Made by a program: the position numbers and the translations under genes
DNA from: Candidatus Zhuqueibacterota bacterium RBG_16_48_16
Lineage (GTDB): Bacteria; Zhuqueibacterota; Zhuqueibacteria; Residuimicrobiales; Sediminimicrobiaceae
NCBI GenBank assembly: GCA_001771235.1
Contig: METF01000221.1
Coordinates: 1-10,375 of the forward strand
Length of the DNA: 10,375 nt
Direction of reading: 5' to 3'
The notes under the pieces: generated by a model
What the model saw: only the letters and a program-made list of their open reading frames with translations
Databases searched by the model: none
Told to the model about the DNA's origin: nothing
In this document: positions 1 to 6,843 of the stretch, in pieces
Numbering within the stretch: the stretch's first letter is position 1
Layout of the letters: the number at the start of each line of letters is the position of its first letter

Positions 1-1657
1 AAGAAGTATTGTACCAAGTGATGACATTGTAGCCCGCAGCCTTCAAATCGTCAATCAATGGCTTCTCCGGGTGTTCGCCGGTTACCGTATCCAAATAGTC
101 CGGACGGCTGACATACACAATTTTCTTTGGCTCTGGCACATTCTTCGGCAGTAACACCATGCGCGCGATTTCCGCGAAATAGACCTTCTTCGATTCCTCG
201 GTAAAGTTGTAATAATTGTATATCTTACCCACGGCATCAGAAGCGTTGTCGCTGGCGTTGCCGATCATCGTCCGGTATCCGGCAGGACGGTCGACCGAGC
301 CTGGGTAAAATTCAACCCAGGGATCAAAACGAATAAACAGTACACTCGAATCTGCCGCCATGCGGGCAAGCACGGTGCCGTTGCCGGCACTCTTCACCTG
401 CAAGACGCTAATCGGTCCAAAAGTCCACGGGACGATACCATTGGTAATCGTCACATCCGCAAACACCGGATCGTCCGGCACATCAATGAGAGCATCATAA
501 TCGACCACGGCATCTATGTTGGCCATGGCCGTCGAGTTGAACCAATTCAGCCTGCTGCTGCGGCAATTCCACAACTCGATGTTCAATATCGGCACCGGCA
601 AAGCGTTCCAGGCGGCTTTATCGGCCGCGGATTGATACATGCTGCTCGGCGTAGATCGACCCATAATAACCAGGTCGGCATCGAGCAACGTATCCACCGT
701 CGCCTGCGAAGCGGTTGACAGCGATGTATTATACCACAGGATGACATTATAACCTGCAGCCTTCAAATCGTTAATCATGGGCAGATCCGGTTGCGCGTTG
801 GTATGCAGATCCAAATAGTCCGGACGGCTGACAAAAACAATGTCCTTGGGCTTTGGCACATCGTTGGGCAATTGCACCATCCGCGCCACTTCATTCATGT
901 AGACCTGCTTGGATTCAGCGGTAAAGTTATAGTAATTGAAAATAACCGCGCCTTCTGGCGTCCTGCGGTTATCATTGCCGTTAGCAATTAAGGTACGGTG
1001 TCCTAAAGGAAAGTCAACCGATCCCGGGTAAAATTCAACCCAGGGATCGAACCGTACAAACTGGACTGATGAATCATAAGCCGAAATTGCCAGCACATGA
1101 CCGTTGCCCGCGTTCTTGGTATTGAGCCAATCATAGGGACCAATGGCCCAGGGCAGCTTACCATCGGTAATCGTCAGTCCGGCAAAAACCGGATCATCAG
1201 GCGCAGTGATAGTGGCCGGCAACACAACACCGACTGAATCACCAGCGTTGTGCACGGCAGCATTTGAGTTAAACCAGTTCATTCGGTTCGTGCGCGCCGT
1301 CCACAGGTGAATCGACAGCACCGGAGCCTTCACACTGTTCCAGGCCGTCTTGTGAGCCCCGCCAAAAATACCACTATCGCATGAACGGCCGAGAATCACT
1401 AAATTGGCGTTGTTCAGCGTATCCAAAGCAGCCTGCGAGGCATTTTCCAGTGCAAGGCTGTAGAACCGGATGACATTGTAGCCCGCTGCCTGCAAATCGG
1501 CGATAAACGGATCGTCAGGATTCGCGCCAGTCGCCGGATCCAGCTTGTCCGGACGGCTGACAAAAACAATGGTCTCTCCAACAGCATGTAATGCATCAAC
1601 AGCAAATCCCATGATGAATACCATGCCTAGGAACAAAACAATCACTTTTTTAAGCAT
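1..1657 (-). CDS. Secreted tandem-repeat protein with Rossmann-like (GATase/ThuA-like) repeats, 3' end outside window
   Basis: The frame is open from an ATG at 1657 to the window edge (552 complete codons, no stop), so the C-terminus is missing. AGGAGG at 1663-1668 lies 5 nt before the ATG. Residues 1-25 form a signal peptide (Lys-Lys, hydrophobic core, ALHA), so the product is exported. The rest is a tandem repeat: unit 1 about residues 29-271, unit 2 272-511, unit 3 from 512 onward (cut). Each unit starts with I-V-(F/Y)-V-S-R-P-D, followed by an L-(Q/K)-A-A-G-Y-N-V-I helix/strand, an (N/D)-L-V-I-(L/M)-G-R-S strand, and later F-D-P-W-V-E-F-Y-P-G-S-V-D. The beta-alpha alternation suggests a class I glutamine amidotransferase/ThuA-like fold. 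The strand where the nucleophile cysteine would sit reads LSIHLW or LNIELW, so catalysis looks unlikely. A sorting domain may follow outside the window. Family and function are not recognised; the fold is inferred by eye. Confidence 0.85.
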   Translation of the reverse strand, partial: MLKKVIVLFLGMVFIMGFAVDALHAVGETIVFVSRPDKLDPATGANPDDPFIADLQAAGYNVIRFYSLALENASQAALDTLNNANLVILGRSCDSGIFGGAHKTAWNSVKAPVLSIHLWTARTNRMNWFNSNAAVHNAGDSVGVVLPATITAPDDPVFAGLTITDGKLPWAIGPYDWLNTKNAGNGHVLAISAYDSSVQFVRFDPWVEFYPGSVDFPLGHRTLIANGNDNRRTPEGAVIFNYYNFTAESKQVYMNEVARMVQLPNDVPKPKDIVFVSRPDYLDLHTNAQPDLPMINDLKAAGYNVILWYNTSLSTASQATVDTLLDADLVIMGRSTPSSMYQSAADKAAWNALPVPILNIELWNCRSSRLNWFNSTAMANIDAVVDYDALIDVPDDPVFADVTITNGIVPWTFGPISVLQVKSAGNGTVLARMAADSSVLFIRFDPWVEFYPGSVDRPAGYRTMIGNASDNASDAVGKIYNYYNFTEESKKVYFAEIARMVLLPKNVPEPKKIVYVSRPDYLDTVTGEHPEKPLIDDLKAAGYNVITWYNTS

Positions 1658-1662
1658 TTTTT

Positions 1663-1668
1663 CCTCCT
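1663..1668 (-). promoter_or_regulatory. Ribosome-binding site of the repeat-protein gene
   Basis: AGGAGG on the minus strand, 5 nt before the ATG at 1657. It fixes the start of the edge-truncated gene and shows that the reading frame is translated even though its stop lies outside the window. Confidence 0.8.
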
Positions 1669-2010
1669 GGATTTGATCTTTGATTTGGAATGAAAAAAAA
1701 TAGAGTCCGAAAAGATACGGAGATTTGACCGTCACAACGATTATTTTTTCTCCATCCCACTTAAAAACATTTCGCTACAAGGAGTAAAAAAGAAGCAGTC
1801 GTTTGATCCCGCCCGGGTTCGAGCAGGAAAGTGTATCACCTCCCTTCGGTTGTGGTTGATTGTTCACTGCCCCTTCCCTCACAATCGAAATATACTCATT
1901 CTCACACGCTCACAAGTAGAGAGACATGATTACGGGGCAGGCTTACAGGAGTTAGACCACTTCATCTGCCTGACGCAGGAGAAGGGCACGACCGGCAAAA
2001 TTGATGCTCG

Positions 2011-2043
2011 CTATGGCCCCCGTCTTTTGATGATCACCTTCAT
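2011..2043 (-). CDS. Possible 10-residue mini-ORF with strong ribosome-binding site (MKVIIKRRGP, amber stop)
   Basis: AAAGGAGGTAAGGCA precedes an ATG at 2043, with AGGAGG at 2051-2056 and 7 nt spacing, as good as the signals of the real genes here. The frame ends after ten codons at a TAG (2011-2013). If that stop is ignored, the same frame continues for 26 more residues (containing PFSCVRQMKWSNSC) to a TAA at 1930-1932. It may be a leader peptide, a decayed small gene with a nonsense mutation, or a chance SD-ATG pair inside a repeat. No function can be assigned. Confidence 0.25.
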   Translation of the reverse strand: MKVIIKRRGP

Positions 2044-2091
2044 TGCCTTACCTCCTTTATAGTTTATGAACGACCAAACAGTCCGTTCCCA

Positions 2092-2124
2092 AGACTTCCA
2101 AAGTCTTTGAGACTTTGGAAGTCT
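2092..2124. repeat. Nested perfect palindrome after the PorV-like gene
   Basis: Two 15-nt arms, AGACTTCCAAAGTCT (2092-2106) and AGACTTTGGAAGTCT (2110-2124), are exact reverse complements with a TTG loop. Each arm is itself a small hairpin (AGACTT/AAGTCT around three bases), so the hexamer AGACTT or its complement occurs four times. It begins 14 nt beyond the stop codon of the PorV-like gene. No T-run follows on either strand, so it is not a standard intrinsic terminator. It may still end or protect the mRNA 3' end, or be a dispersed REP-like element. Confidence 0.8.
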
Positions 2125-2138
2125 GAGATACTAATTAC

Positions 2139-3158
2139 CTAAAACTTTAGACCCAATGTAAACATTTGCACGTTCTCCAGCAAGCCAAAATCCCTGTAGG
2201 CGTAATCAAGCATCAGTTCCACACGACCCATCATCTGTTGATGTAGGCCCGCTCCGAACGACAATCCCGTCTCCGTATCCTCGGCTAACAAAGACGCATA
2301 CCCCCCTCGCAACGACAGCAGGTCGTTAAACACATACTCCGCCCCCACATTGACACTCTCCACATCATCATTCGGATGCAGCGCATCAACCGATAAAATC
2401 AGGTTACTATTGCCCGCTCCCTTCAGCATGTCCATCGATACTCCCACTCGAAACATCAACGGCAGATCGAACGCATCATTCACCAGGTAGGCATTGGTAT
2501 TCTCATTGTTGCCGCTCTTATTCGGGTCGATATCCACCTGCGTCAACATATCACGACCCGACATCTTGACCTTGGGCCCGTAATTGGTGATGCTCATCCC
2601 GATCTTTAGTCCATTGAACTGCGTGGTAAACATCGTGCCCACGTCAAAGGCCACTCCACTCGCCGAGCTGTTATAGATCGATTCGTTCACATATTTGACA
2701 TTGAATCCAATCCCAAACCGGTCCGTCAAGCTGCGCGCATAAGCCAGGCCAAACGCATAACTGCCGGCGCTGAACATCTCGCCCGTTCCCTCCGGATTGG
2801 CAATCGTCGTCCGCTCCATGTCATCCATTGTCAAGGCCGTCGCATTGATGCCGAAATTGCCCAGCCCGGCAACCGGGATTATGGCAGCAACGTAATTGAA
2901 ATTGATATCGGCTATCCAGTTCGAGTGGTGGAACACTGCCTCCATCATATCGCTCCTGGCGATGCCCGCAGGATTCCAGAACATCGCCGTGGCGTCGTTG
3001 GTGATCGATACATAAGCACCGCCCATGCCAACGGCCCGGCTGCCAACATCGATGCTCAAAAAACCCAGCGCCGTCGTCCCCACTTTGGTCACTTCATCTG
3101 CAAAAAGAAACGAGCTTGAGAGCAGGATAGCGAAAATAGCGATTATTAATTTTTTCAT
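2139..3158 (-). CDS. PorV/PorQ-family outer-membrane beta-barrel protein
   Basis: 339 residues. The first 20 form a signal peptide (MKKLIIAIFAILLSSSFLFA). It is followed by the N-terminal signature of the PorV/PorQ (UPF0164) family: a GFLSIDVGSRAVGMGGAY stretch, then an ND-A-T-A-M-F-W-N-P-A-G-I motif, as also seen in FadL-like barrels. The remainder alternates short amphipathic strands and ends in Phe (GLKF), as outer-membrane barrels do. In Bacteroidota, PorV is the shuttle/attachment-complex component that carries T9SS substrates from the translocon to the sortase. The gene follows a T9SS-type substrate gene by 38 bp, with AGGAG at 3166-3170 and 7 nt spacing, so a role in export or anchoring of that product is inferred. 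Whether it is the housekeeping PorV or one of several paralogues cannot be told; the small size and linkage favour a paralogue. Confidence 0.85.
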   Translation of the reverse strand: MKKLIIAIFAILLSSSFLFADEVTKVGTTALGFLSIDVGSRAVGMGGAYVSITNDATAMFWNPAGIARSDMMEAVFHHSNWIADINFNYVAAIIPVAGLGNFGINATALTMDDMERTTIANPEGTGEMFSAGSYAFGLAYARSLTDRFGIGFNVKYVNESIYNSSASGVAFDVGTMFTTQFNGLKIGMSITNYGPKVKMSGRDMLTQVDIDPNKSGNNENTNAYLVNDAFDLPLMFRVGVSMDMLKGAGNSNLILSVDALHPNDDVESVNVGAEYVFNDLLSLRGGYASLLAEDTETGLSFGAGLHQQMMGRVELMLDYAYRDFGLLENVQMFTLGLKF

Positions 3159-3196
3159 GCTCAGACTCCTGTATTTTCAAATGGTCCTTCTTACGC

Positions 3197-6100
3197 TTAC
3201 TTGATCACTGCAAACTTGCCGATTTTTGAGCCAATGCCTGGGGCATCAATATGATAAACATAAACACCAAAGGCAATATCGAGCTTATCCTTTGTCAGCA
3301 TGTCCCAAACTTCGGCGCCATCCCAGATAGAAGCATTATGTTCAAGCGTCCGCACCAGTTGTCCGCGCACGTTGAAAATCCGGATCGTACACTTTTGCGG
3401 CAGATGGGTAAAATGCAGCTCTCTCGGGCCCCGGCCGGTGGAATATTGATTGCGCGGTTCCCAGGAGTTCGCCACCACGTAAGGGTTAGGGACAACTTTA
3501 ATTTTTTCCAGATCGGCTTTTGCTGTATTGGTCACTGACATTGCCGGCTTTGTTTTAAATTCCAAAACATCATGCGACAGGAACGGCTTTTCGAGTATCA
3601 CGTTGCACACATCGCCTGGTTGCGGACTCTCGAGTGTCGTATCGGTCGAGGTGCTTAGCTCGAACTGCCAGGTGATGATCAGTGAATCATTCTGGTCTTT
3701 TTCCAAAAAGTAAATCCGATCACTCCTGTTTACTTGCGTAAAGGCTGAAAATAGGCCGTCACTGCCGTCCAGCTCTTCAAAGGCAAATTCGACCTCTTTA
3801 TCCATCGACACATTGGTCACTTTGAAATTAACCGGAACAGATGCAAAATCGTAGAATTGGGAAGACGAATTGCTTCCCGGCTCACCGATTTCGACTCGAT
3901 AGTCCGCCGACATCGGTGTTCCCGACAGTCTGATGCCCGCACTTGTCACATAAGGCAGCCGGACACGAGGTAAGAAAATATTTGACCGGGTCCAGACCGA
4001 AGAATCCGCATTGACCGCAAGAGACGCTTTATTTTGCAGAATCAAGTTGAACTCGTGATTGCCAGGAATGGTGATGAGCGAGCCGAATTGCCTGCTCTTT
4101 TTAATAATCGAATCCGGAGCCGCACCCGTGGTAACATCCAGCAGGCTGAAAGTTGTGGTCATAGGATACAACCAAAGACTATTCTTTATTAATGTATCCT
4201 CAAAGGTGATGCGATAGGTCTTTTCCTGGACAAGTGTTTTATCAAGAAAAAGAATCTGAACTTGGGCGTTGGTGGTGGTGCCGGAAAGCCAGGTCTGTTC
4301 GACTTTCGGGCCAACAAAGCCGGCAGCCGGAGCCTCGGGTTTGACGATGACAACATTTCTGCCTTTGTCTACAGCTCCGGTTTTGTTAATGCTGAGATAT
4401 CTGCTGCACTCGGAAGGATAGAGTGCCGTTGAATCCAGGCCGCGGTCAAAAGCTGTCACGGCATAGTAATAGCTCTGGCCGTTTGTGACCGACGAATCGG
4501 TCCAGCTATGGACGAGGCCGGTATCATCGCCAAAATAGAATTGGACACCGTTGTTCGCGCCCCGCGAAAAGCCGGTAATACCGTTATCGAGATCGAACTG
4601 GGCGAGCGGCTTGCGGTTACTGGATTTTGTCCCATAGCCATCGGTAACAATCGCCATATCATTCCATTCCTGATCCGTCGACCGGTAAATGCGATAGCCT
4701 TCAAAATCGTATCCTGTCAAAGGATCGTACGACTCTTCGGCAAAATCATCCCAGTACAGGGTCACTTTACCATCTTCCGCAAAAGCATTGACTGTGGGGA
4801 TTTCCGGAGCTTTGGAAAAATTATAATTGGCCGCGTAGGCACTTTGCCCATTCTGCTTATTGCGAACCAGGTCATCGAACGGATAGCCATACATATAACT
4901 GAAGGAAAAACGTTCCGTTTCGCCTGGCTTTATCGGGAAATAGCCGGAGCCCAGGATGACGTCTGTATTGGCGATCTGTCCTATAGCGTTAAGAACGCCC
5001 GGCAAAATAGCCACCCACATGTTCTCGTCATTACTTAGTGCATAAGTACCAAAGTCCGTATAAATAAAAAAGGATGTCAGGCCGATCATATCCGATTCGT
5101 CGATGTCGGTCACATCGATATGAGGCTCGCCTGGCCTGCCTTTGCCGGCACCAGAGGTCGGCAAGCCATCGCCCTCACCCTCGTCGAGGGTTTCGGGGAC
5201 GCCATCCAGACCGACATCATCGAAAAGCACATTCCAGTCGCCATCATTGTCTTCACCGTCATCCCGCTCTTCATCAATCAGCGGGTTATCTTTGCCGGCA
5301 TCGGTAAAGTAATCGATATATTTCAGTCCCGCGTACAGGCGCCGATCGACAGCGGCATCGCCTGTACCATAAATAGAGCCGTTGTTCTCGTCGATAAGGC
5401 CATTCAAATTGTTGTCAATGAGATCATTCTCGATCTCTACATTCACGCCCGGCAAAATGGTCTGTTCCCGGCCCAGGTAATTGATGACAGCGCCGCTGGC
5501 CGGCATTTCCGTCACCGTGCGGGCAAAAGTGTTATAATTGATCATGATAATTTGATCGCCGGCGTTCACGGTTCTCGTGGCAAAGGTATTGACGTCCTGT
5601 GGCAGCGTTGGCCCGGAACCGTCCATGCCATCGCCGTCGTTGTCGATGCCGTCATAGGGATTGCCCGGGCTTTCCAAAAAGGCAAGACCCAGGATTTCCA
5701 CCGGCGTATAGCCATTCTCGCCAATCGCCGTACCATTATCCCAACCGTTATCAAATTGGTAGCCGAGGTCTAACAGCAGGTCATAAGCACCGCCGTCGTC
5801 ACTCGAGTCGCCGTCGCTGCCGATATCCGGGCCGCACATGATACCAAAAGCCACTTTGTCGTGCAAATGGGTGCCAATATTTTCACAATCAAAGAGCCAG
5901 AAGATCATGTCCTCGACCATAAGATGCGACCACTGGAAACCCCGCACCGTCACGCGAAATCCCAGGCCGCGACGGGTGCTGTCATTGGCGTCCGGGTAGA
6001 AGGGGAATTCTTTGTTATGCCAATCGTCCATCATGTAAAAGCTTTCCTGATCGGCGTTAAAGAGATTCTTGCCAAAGTAGCCGTCCCACGAACCGGGCCA

Positions 6101-6652
6101 GCCGGGATCGCCGGGATCGACCATCTTGTCCGGCCACAAAGCCGGCCAGGACCACCCTTTATGGCTCATGGCAACCCACGGCAGATCGGTTTCTTCCTGC
6201 GGAGGACTGGGATTATAAAAACCCGGCAGCGGCGTCATGGTCCACCATTCACCGGTATCGATATCCGCATCTCCTGAGCTGTGGTTGCCAGGATCACCCG
6301 TCCAGGTTCCATTGGATTCTGACACGATGTGCCGAATAACGCCGTCCGTGCCCCGTACTTCGGAGCCAAACCAGGTGGCAATTTTGGCGAGAGTAATATG
6401 TCCGCTGTTAATAGGCCATTCTCCACCTACCTGATCGATACTCGTCAGGTTTTTCCTCCTGCCAATCTGCCCGTCATTCCAAAAGAACGTTCTGAGCAGG
6501 TTGCCGGAATGAACACCGTAAGTACTGTAATTCTGATCGCCGTGAAGCAGATCCAATTGCGAGCCAACCTCCTGTTGGGAATAGGATGGGTCGGTTAAAA
6601 AACAGATTAAAAATCCTATGAGTAACAAGTTACCTATCCAAAACTTTCTCAT
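3197..6652 (-). CDS. Large secreted surface protein with Ca-binding-type acidic loops, fibronectin type III domain and T9SS type A-like sorting domain
   Basis: 1151 residues. GAGGAG at 6660-6665, 7 nt before the ATG, fixes the start. Residues 1-25 are a signal peptide (ending DPSYS). Residues 26-330 are rich in Trp, Asp and Gly and match no domain I can name. Residues 334-347 (DGIDNDGDGMDGSG), 410-426 and 460-496 are Asp/Asn/Gly loops like those of thrombospondin type 3 or dockerin calcium sites. About 615-757 is a fibronectin type III-like domain (KVTLYWDD, GYRIYRS, YYYAVTAFD). Beta-rich sequence of Ig-like character follows. Residues 1049-1151 resemble a T9SS type A sorting domain: VVPNPY, a REL-FTHLP strand, IRIFNVRGQLVRTL, then GVYVYHI and a final KIGKFAVIK. 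It should therefore cross the outer membrane by T9SS and be surface-bound or released. It lies between a TonB receptor and a PorV-like gene. No catalytic domain is visible; an adhesive, structural or substrate-binding role is a guess. Confidence 0.85.
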   Translation of the reverse strand: MRKFWIGNLLLIGFLICFLTDPSYSQQEVGSQLDLLHGDQNYSTYGVHSGNLLRTFFWNDGQIGRRKNLTSIDQVGGEWPINSGHITLAKIATWFGSEVRGTDGVIRHIVSESNGTWTGDPGNHSSGDADIDTGEWWTMTPLPGFYNPSPPQEETDLPWVAMSHKGWSWPALWPDKMVDPGDPGWPGSWDGYFGKNLFNADQESFYMMDDWHNKEFPFYPDANDSTRRGLGFRVTVRGFQWSHLMVEDMIFWLFDCENIGTHLHDKVAFGIMCGPDIGSDGDSSDDGGAYDLLLDLGYQFDNGWDNGTAIGENGYTPVEILGLAFLESPGNPYDGIDNDGDGMDGSGPTLPQDVNTFATRTVNAGDQIIMINYNTFARTVTEMPASGAVINYLGREQTILPGVNVEIENDLIDNNLNGLIDENNGSIYGTGDAAVDRRLYAGLKYIDYFTDAGKDNPLIDEERDDGEDNDGDWNVLFDDVGLDGVPETLDEGEGDGLPTSGAGKGRPGEPHIDVTDIDESDMIGLTSFFIYTDFGTYALSNDENMWVAILPGVLNAIGQIANTDVILGSGYFPIKPGETERFSFSYMYGYPFDDLVRNKQNGQSAYAANYNFSKAPEIPTVNAFAEDGKVTLYWDDFAEESYDPLTGYDFEGYRIYRSTDQEWNDMAIVTDGYGTKSSNRKPLAQFDLDNGITGFSRGANNGVQFYFGDDTGLVHSWTDSSVTNGQSYYYAVTAFDRGLDSTALYPSECSRYLSINKTGAVDKGRNVVIVKPEAPAAGFVGPKVEQTWLSGTTTNAQVQILFLDKTLVQEKTYRITFEDTLIKNSLWLYPMTTTFSLLDVTTGAAPDSIIKKSRQFGSLITIPGNHEFNLILQNKASLAVNADSSVWTRSNIFLPRVRLPYVTSAGIRLSGTPMSADYRVEIGEPGSNSSSQFYDFASVPVNFKVTNVSMDKEVEFAFEELDGSDGLFSAFTQVNRSDRIYFLEKDQNDSLIITWQFELSTSTDTTLESPQPGDVCNVILEKPFLSHDVLEFKTKPAMSVTNTAKADLEKIKVVPNPYVVANSWEPRNQYSTGRGPRELHFTHLPQKCTIRIFNVRGQLVRTLEHNASIWDGAEVWDMLTKDKLDIAFGVYVYHIDAPGIGSKIGKFAVIK

Positions 6653-6843
6653 GAGTCATCTCCTCTCATTATAAAACCATAGCATTGATAGCTCGTGCCC
6701 ATTCAGCCATTTTTTTGACAAGATATTTCAGGATCAATAGGATTAACGCAGAATATTTCGCACATCCATATCTGAGTCAATCCTGTTGGATCCGGTTAAC
6801 TGTCCAAAAAGTAAGCCTGAATAGCGTGACGATAGCTCTTTTA
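6653..6843. other. 191-bp spacer inside the operon
   Basis: This lies between the receptor stop codon and the surface-protein start. More than half of it is the palindromic element at 6711-6810; the rest is A/T-rich and ends in the ribosome-binding site at 6660-6665. No intrinsic terminator and no convincing new promoter is visible, so read-through from the receptor gene is the simplest reading. Confidence 0.55.
6711..6810. repeat. 100-bp imperfect inverted repeat (REP/MITE-like) between receptor and surface-protein genes
   Basis: Left arm 6711-6747 and right arm 6776-6810 are imperfect reverse complements around a 28-nt centre. The best part is AGGATCAATAGGATT (6730-6744) against AATCCTGTTGGATCC (6779-6793), with one mismatch and one extra base. 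The outer ends also match (TTTTTTGACA against TGTCCAAAAA). There is no coding content. The transcript would form a long hairpin with A-rich, not U-rich, flanks, so a terminator is unlikely. The AGGATTAACAGGAT-like core resembles palindromic repeats scattered through many bacterial genomes, but copies elsewhere in this genome cannot be checked from the window. Confidence 0.65.

Larger units (their letters stand above)
1658..2138. other. 481-bp intergenic region with no confident gene
   Basis: This separates the PorV-like gene from the repeat-protein gene. It holds the nested palindrome at 2092-2124, a strong ribosome-binding site with a 10-codon ORF (2011-2043), and a second SD-like stretch (GGGAGGTGAT on the minus strand, about 1836-1845) with no good start codon behind it. 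One plus-strand frame is open from about 1694 to 2062 but lacks an ATG and a ribosome-binding site. A minus-strand frame running down from 2043 reads protein-like between several stops. I see no tRNA, no recognised riboswitch and no convincing promoter. It could be a gene relic, a structured RNA or a dispersed repeat. Confidence 0.5.

Noticed and set aside
1700..1745. Bacteroidota-type promoter (TTG...TAnnTTTG-like, TATCTTTT) upstream of the repeat-protein gene on the minus strand
   Set aside because: Weak match to the -7 consensus and short spacing; not above what chance gives in A/T-rich DNA.
1805..1830. tRNA T-arm-like GGGTTCGAGC on the plus strand
   Set aside because: Flanking bases do not pair into a 5-bp T stem and no acceptor, D or anticodon arm could be drawn.
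1850..2062. Plus-strand 70-residue ORF in the intergenic region
   Set aside because: Starts with TTG without a ribosome-binding site and is opposite to all neighbouring genes; kept only as part of the finding on this region.
2092..2124. Rho-independent terminator
   Set aside because: The stem is perfect but no T-run follows on either strand, so it is listed as a palindromic repeat.
4508..5773. Long plus-strand ORFs opposite the surface-protein gene (for example 4508-5038 and 5120-5773)
   Set aside because: They are antisense to a gene with signal peptide, recognisable domains and SD; their composition (Arg/His/Ile-rich) is that expected from the complementary strand of Asp/Gly-rich coding DNA.
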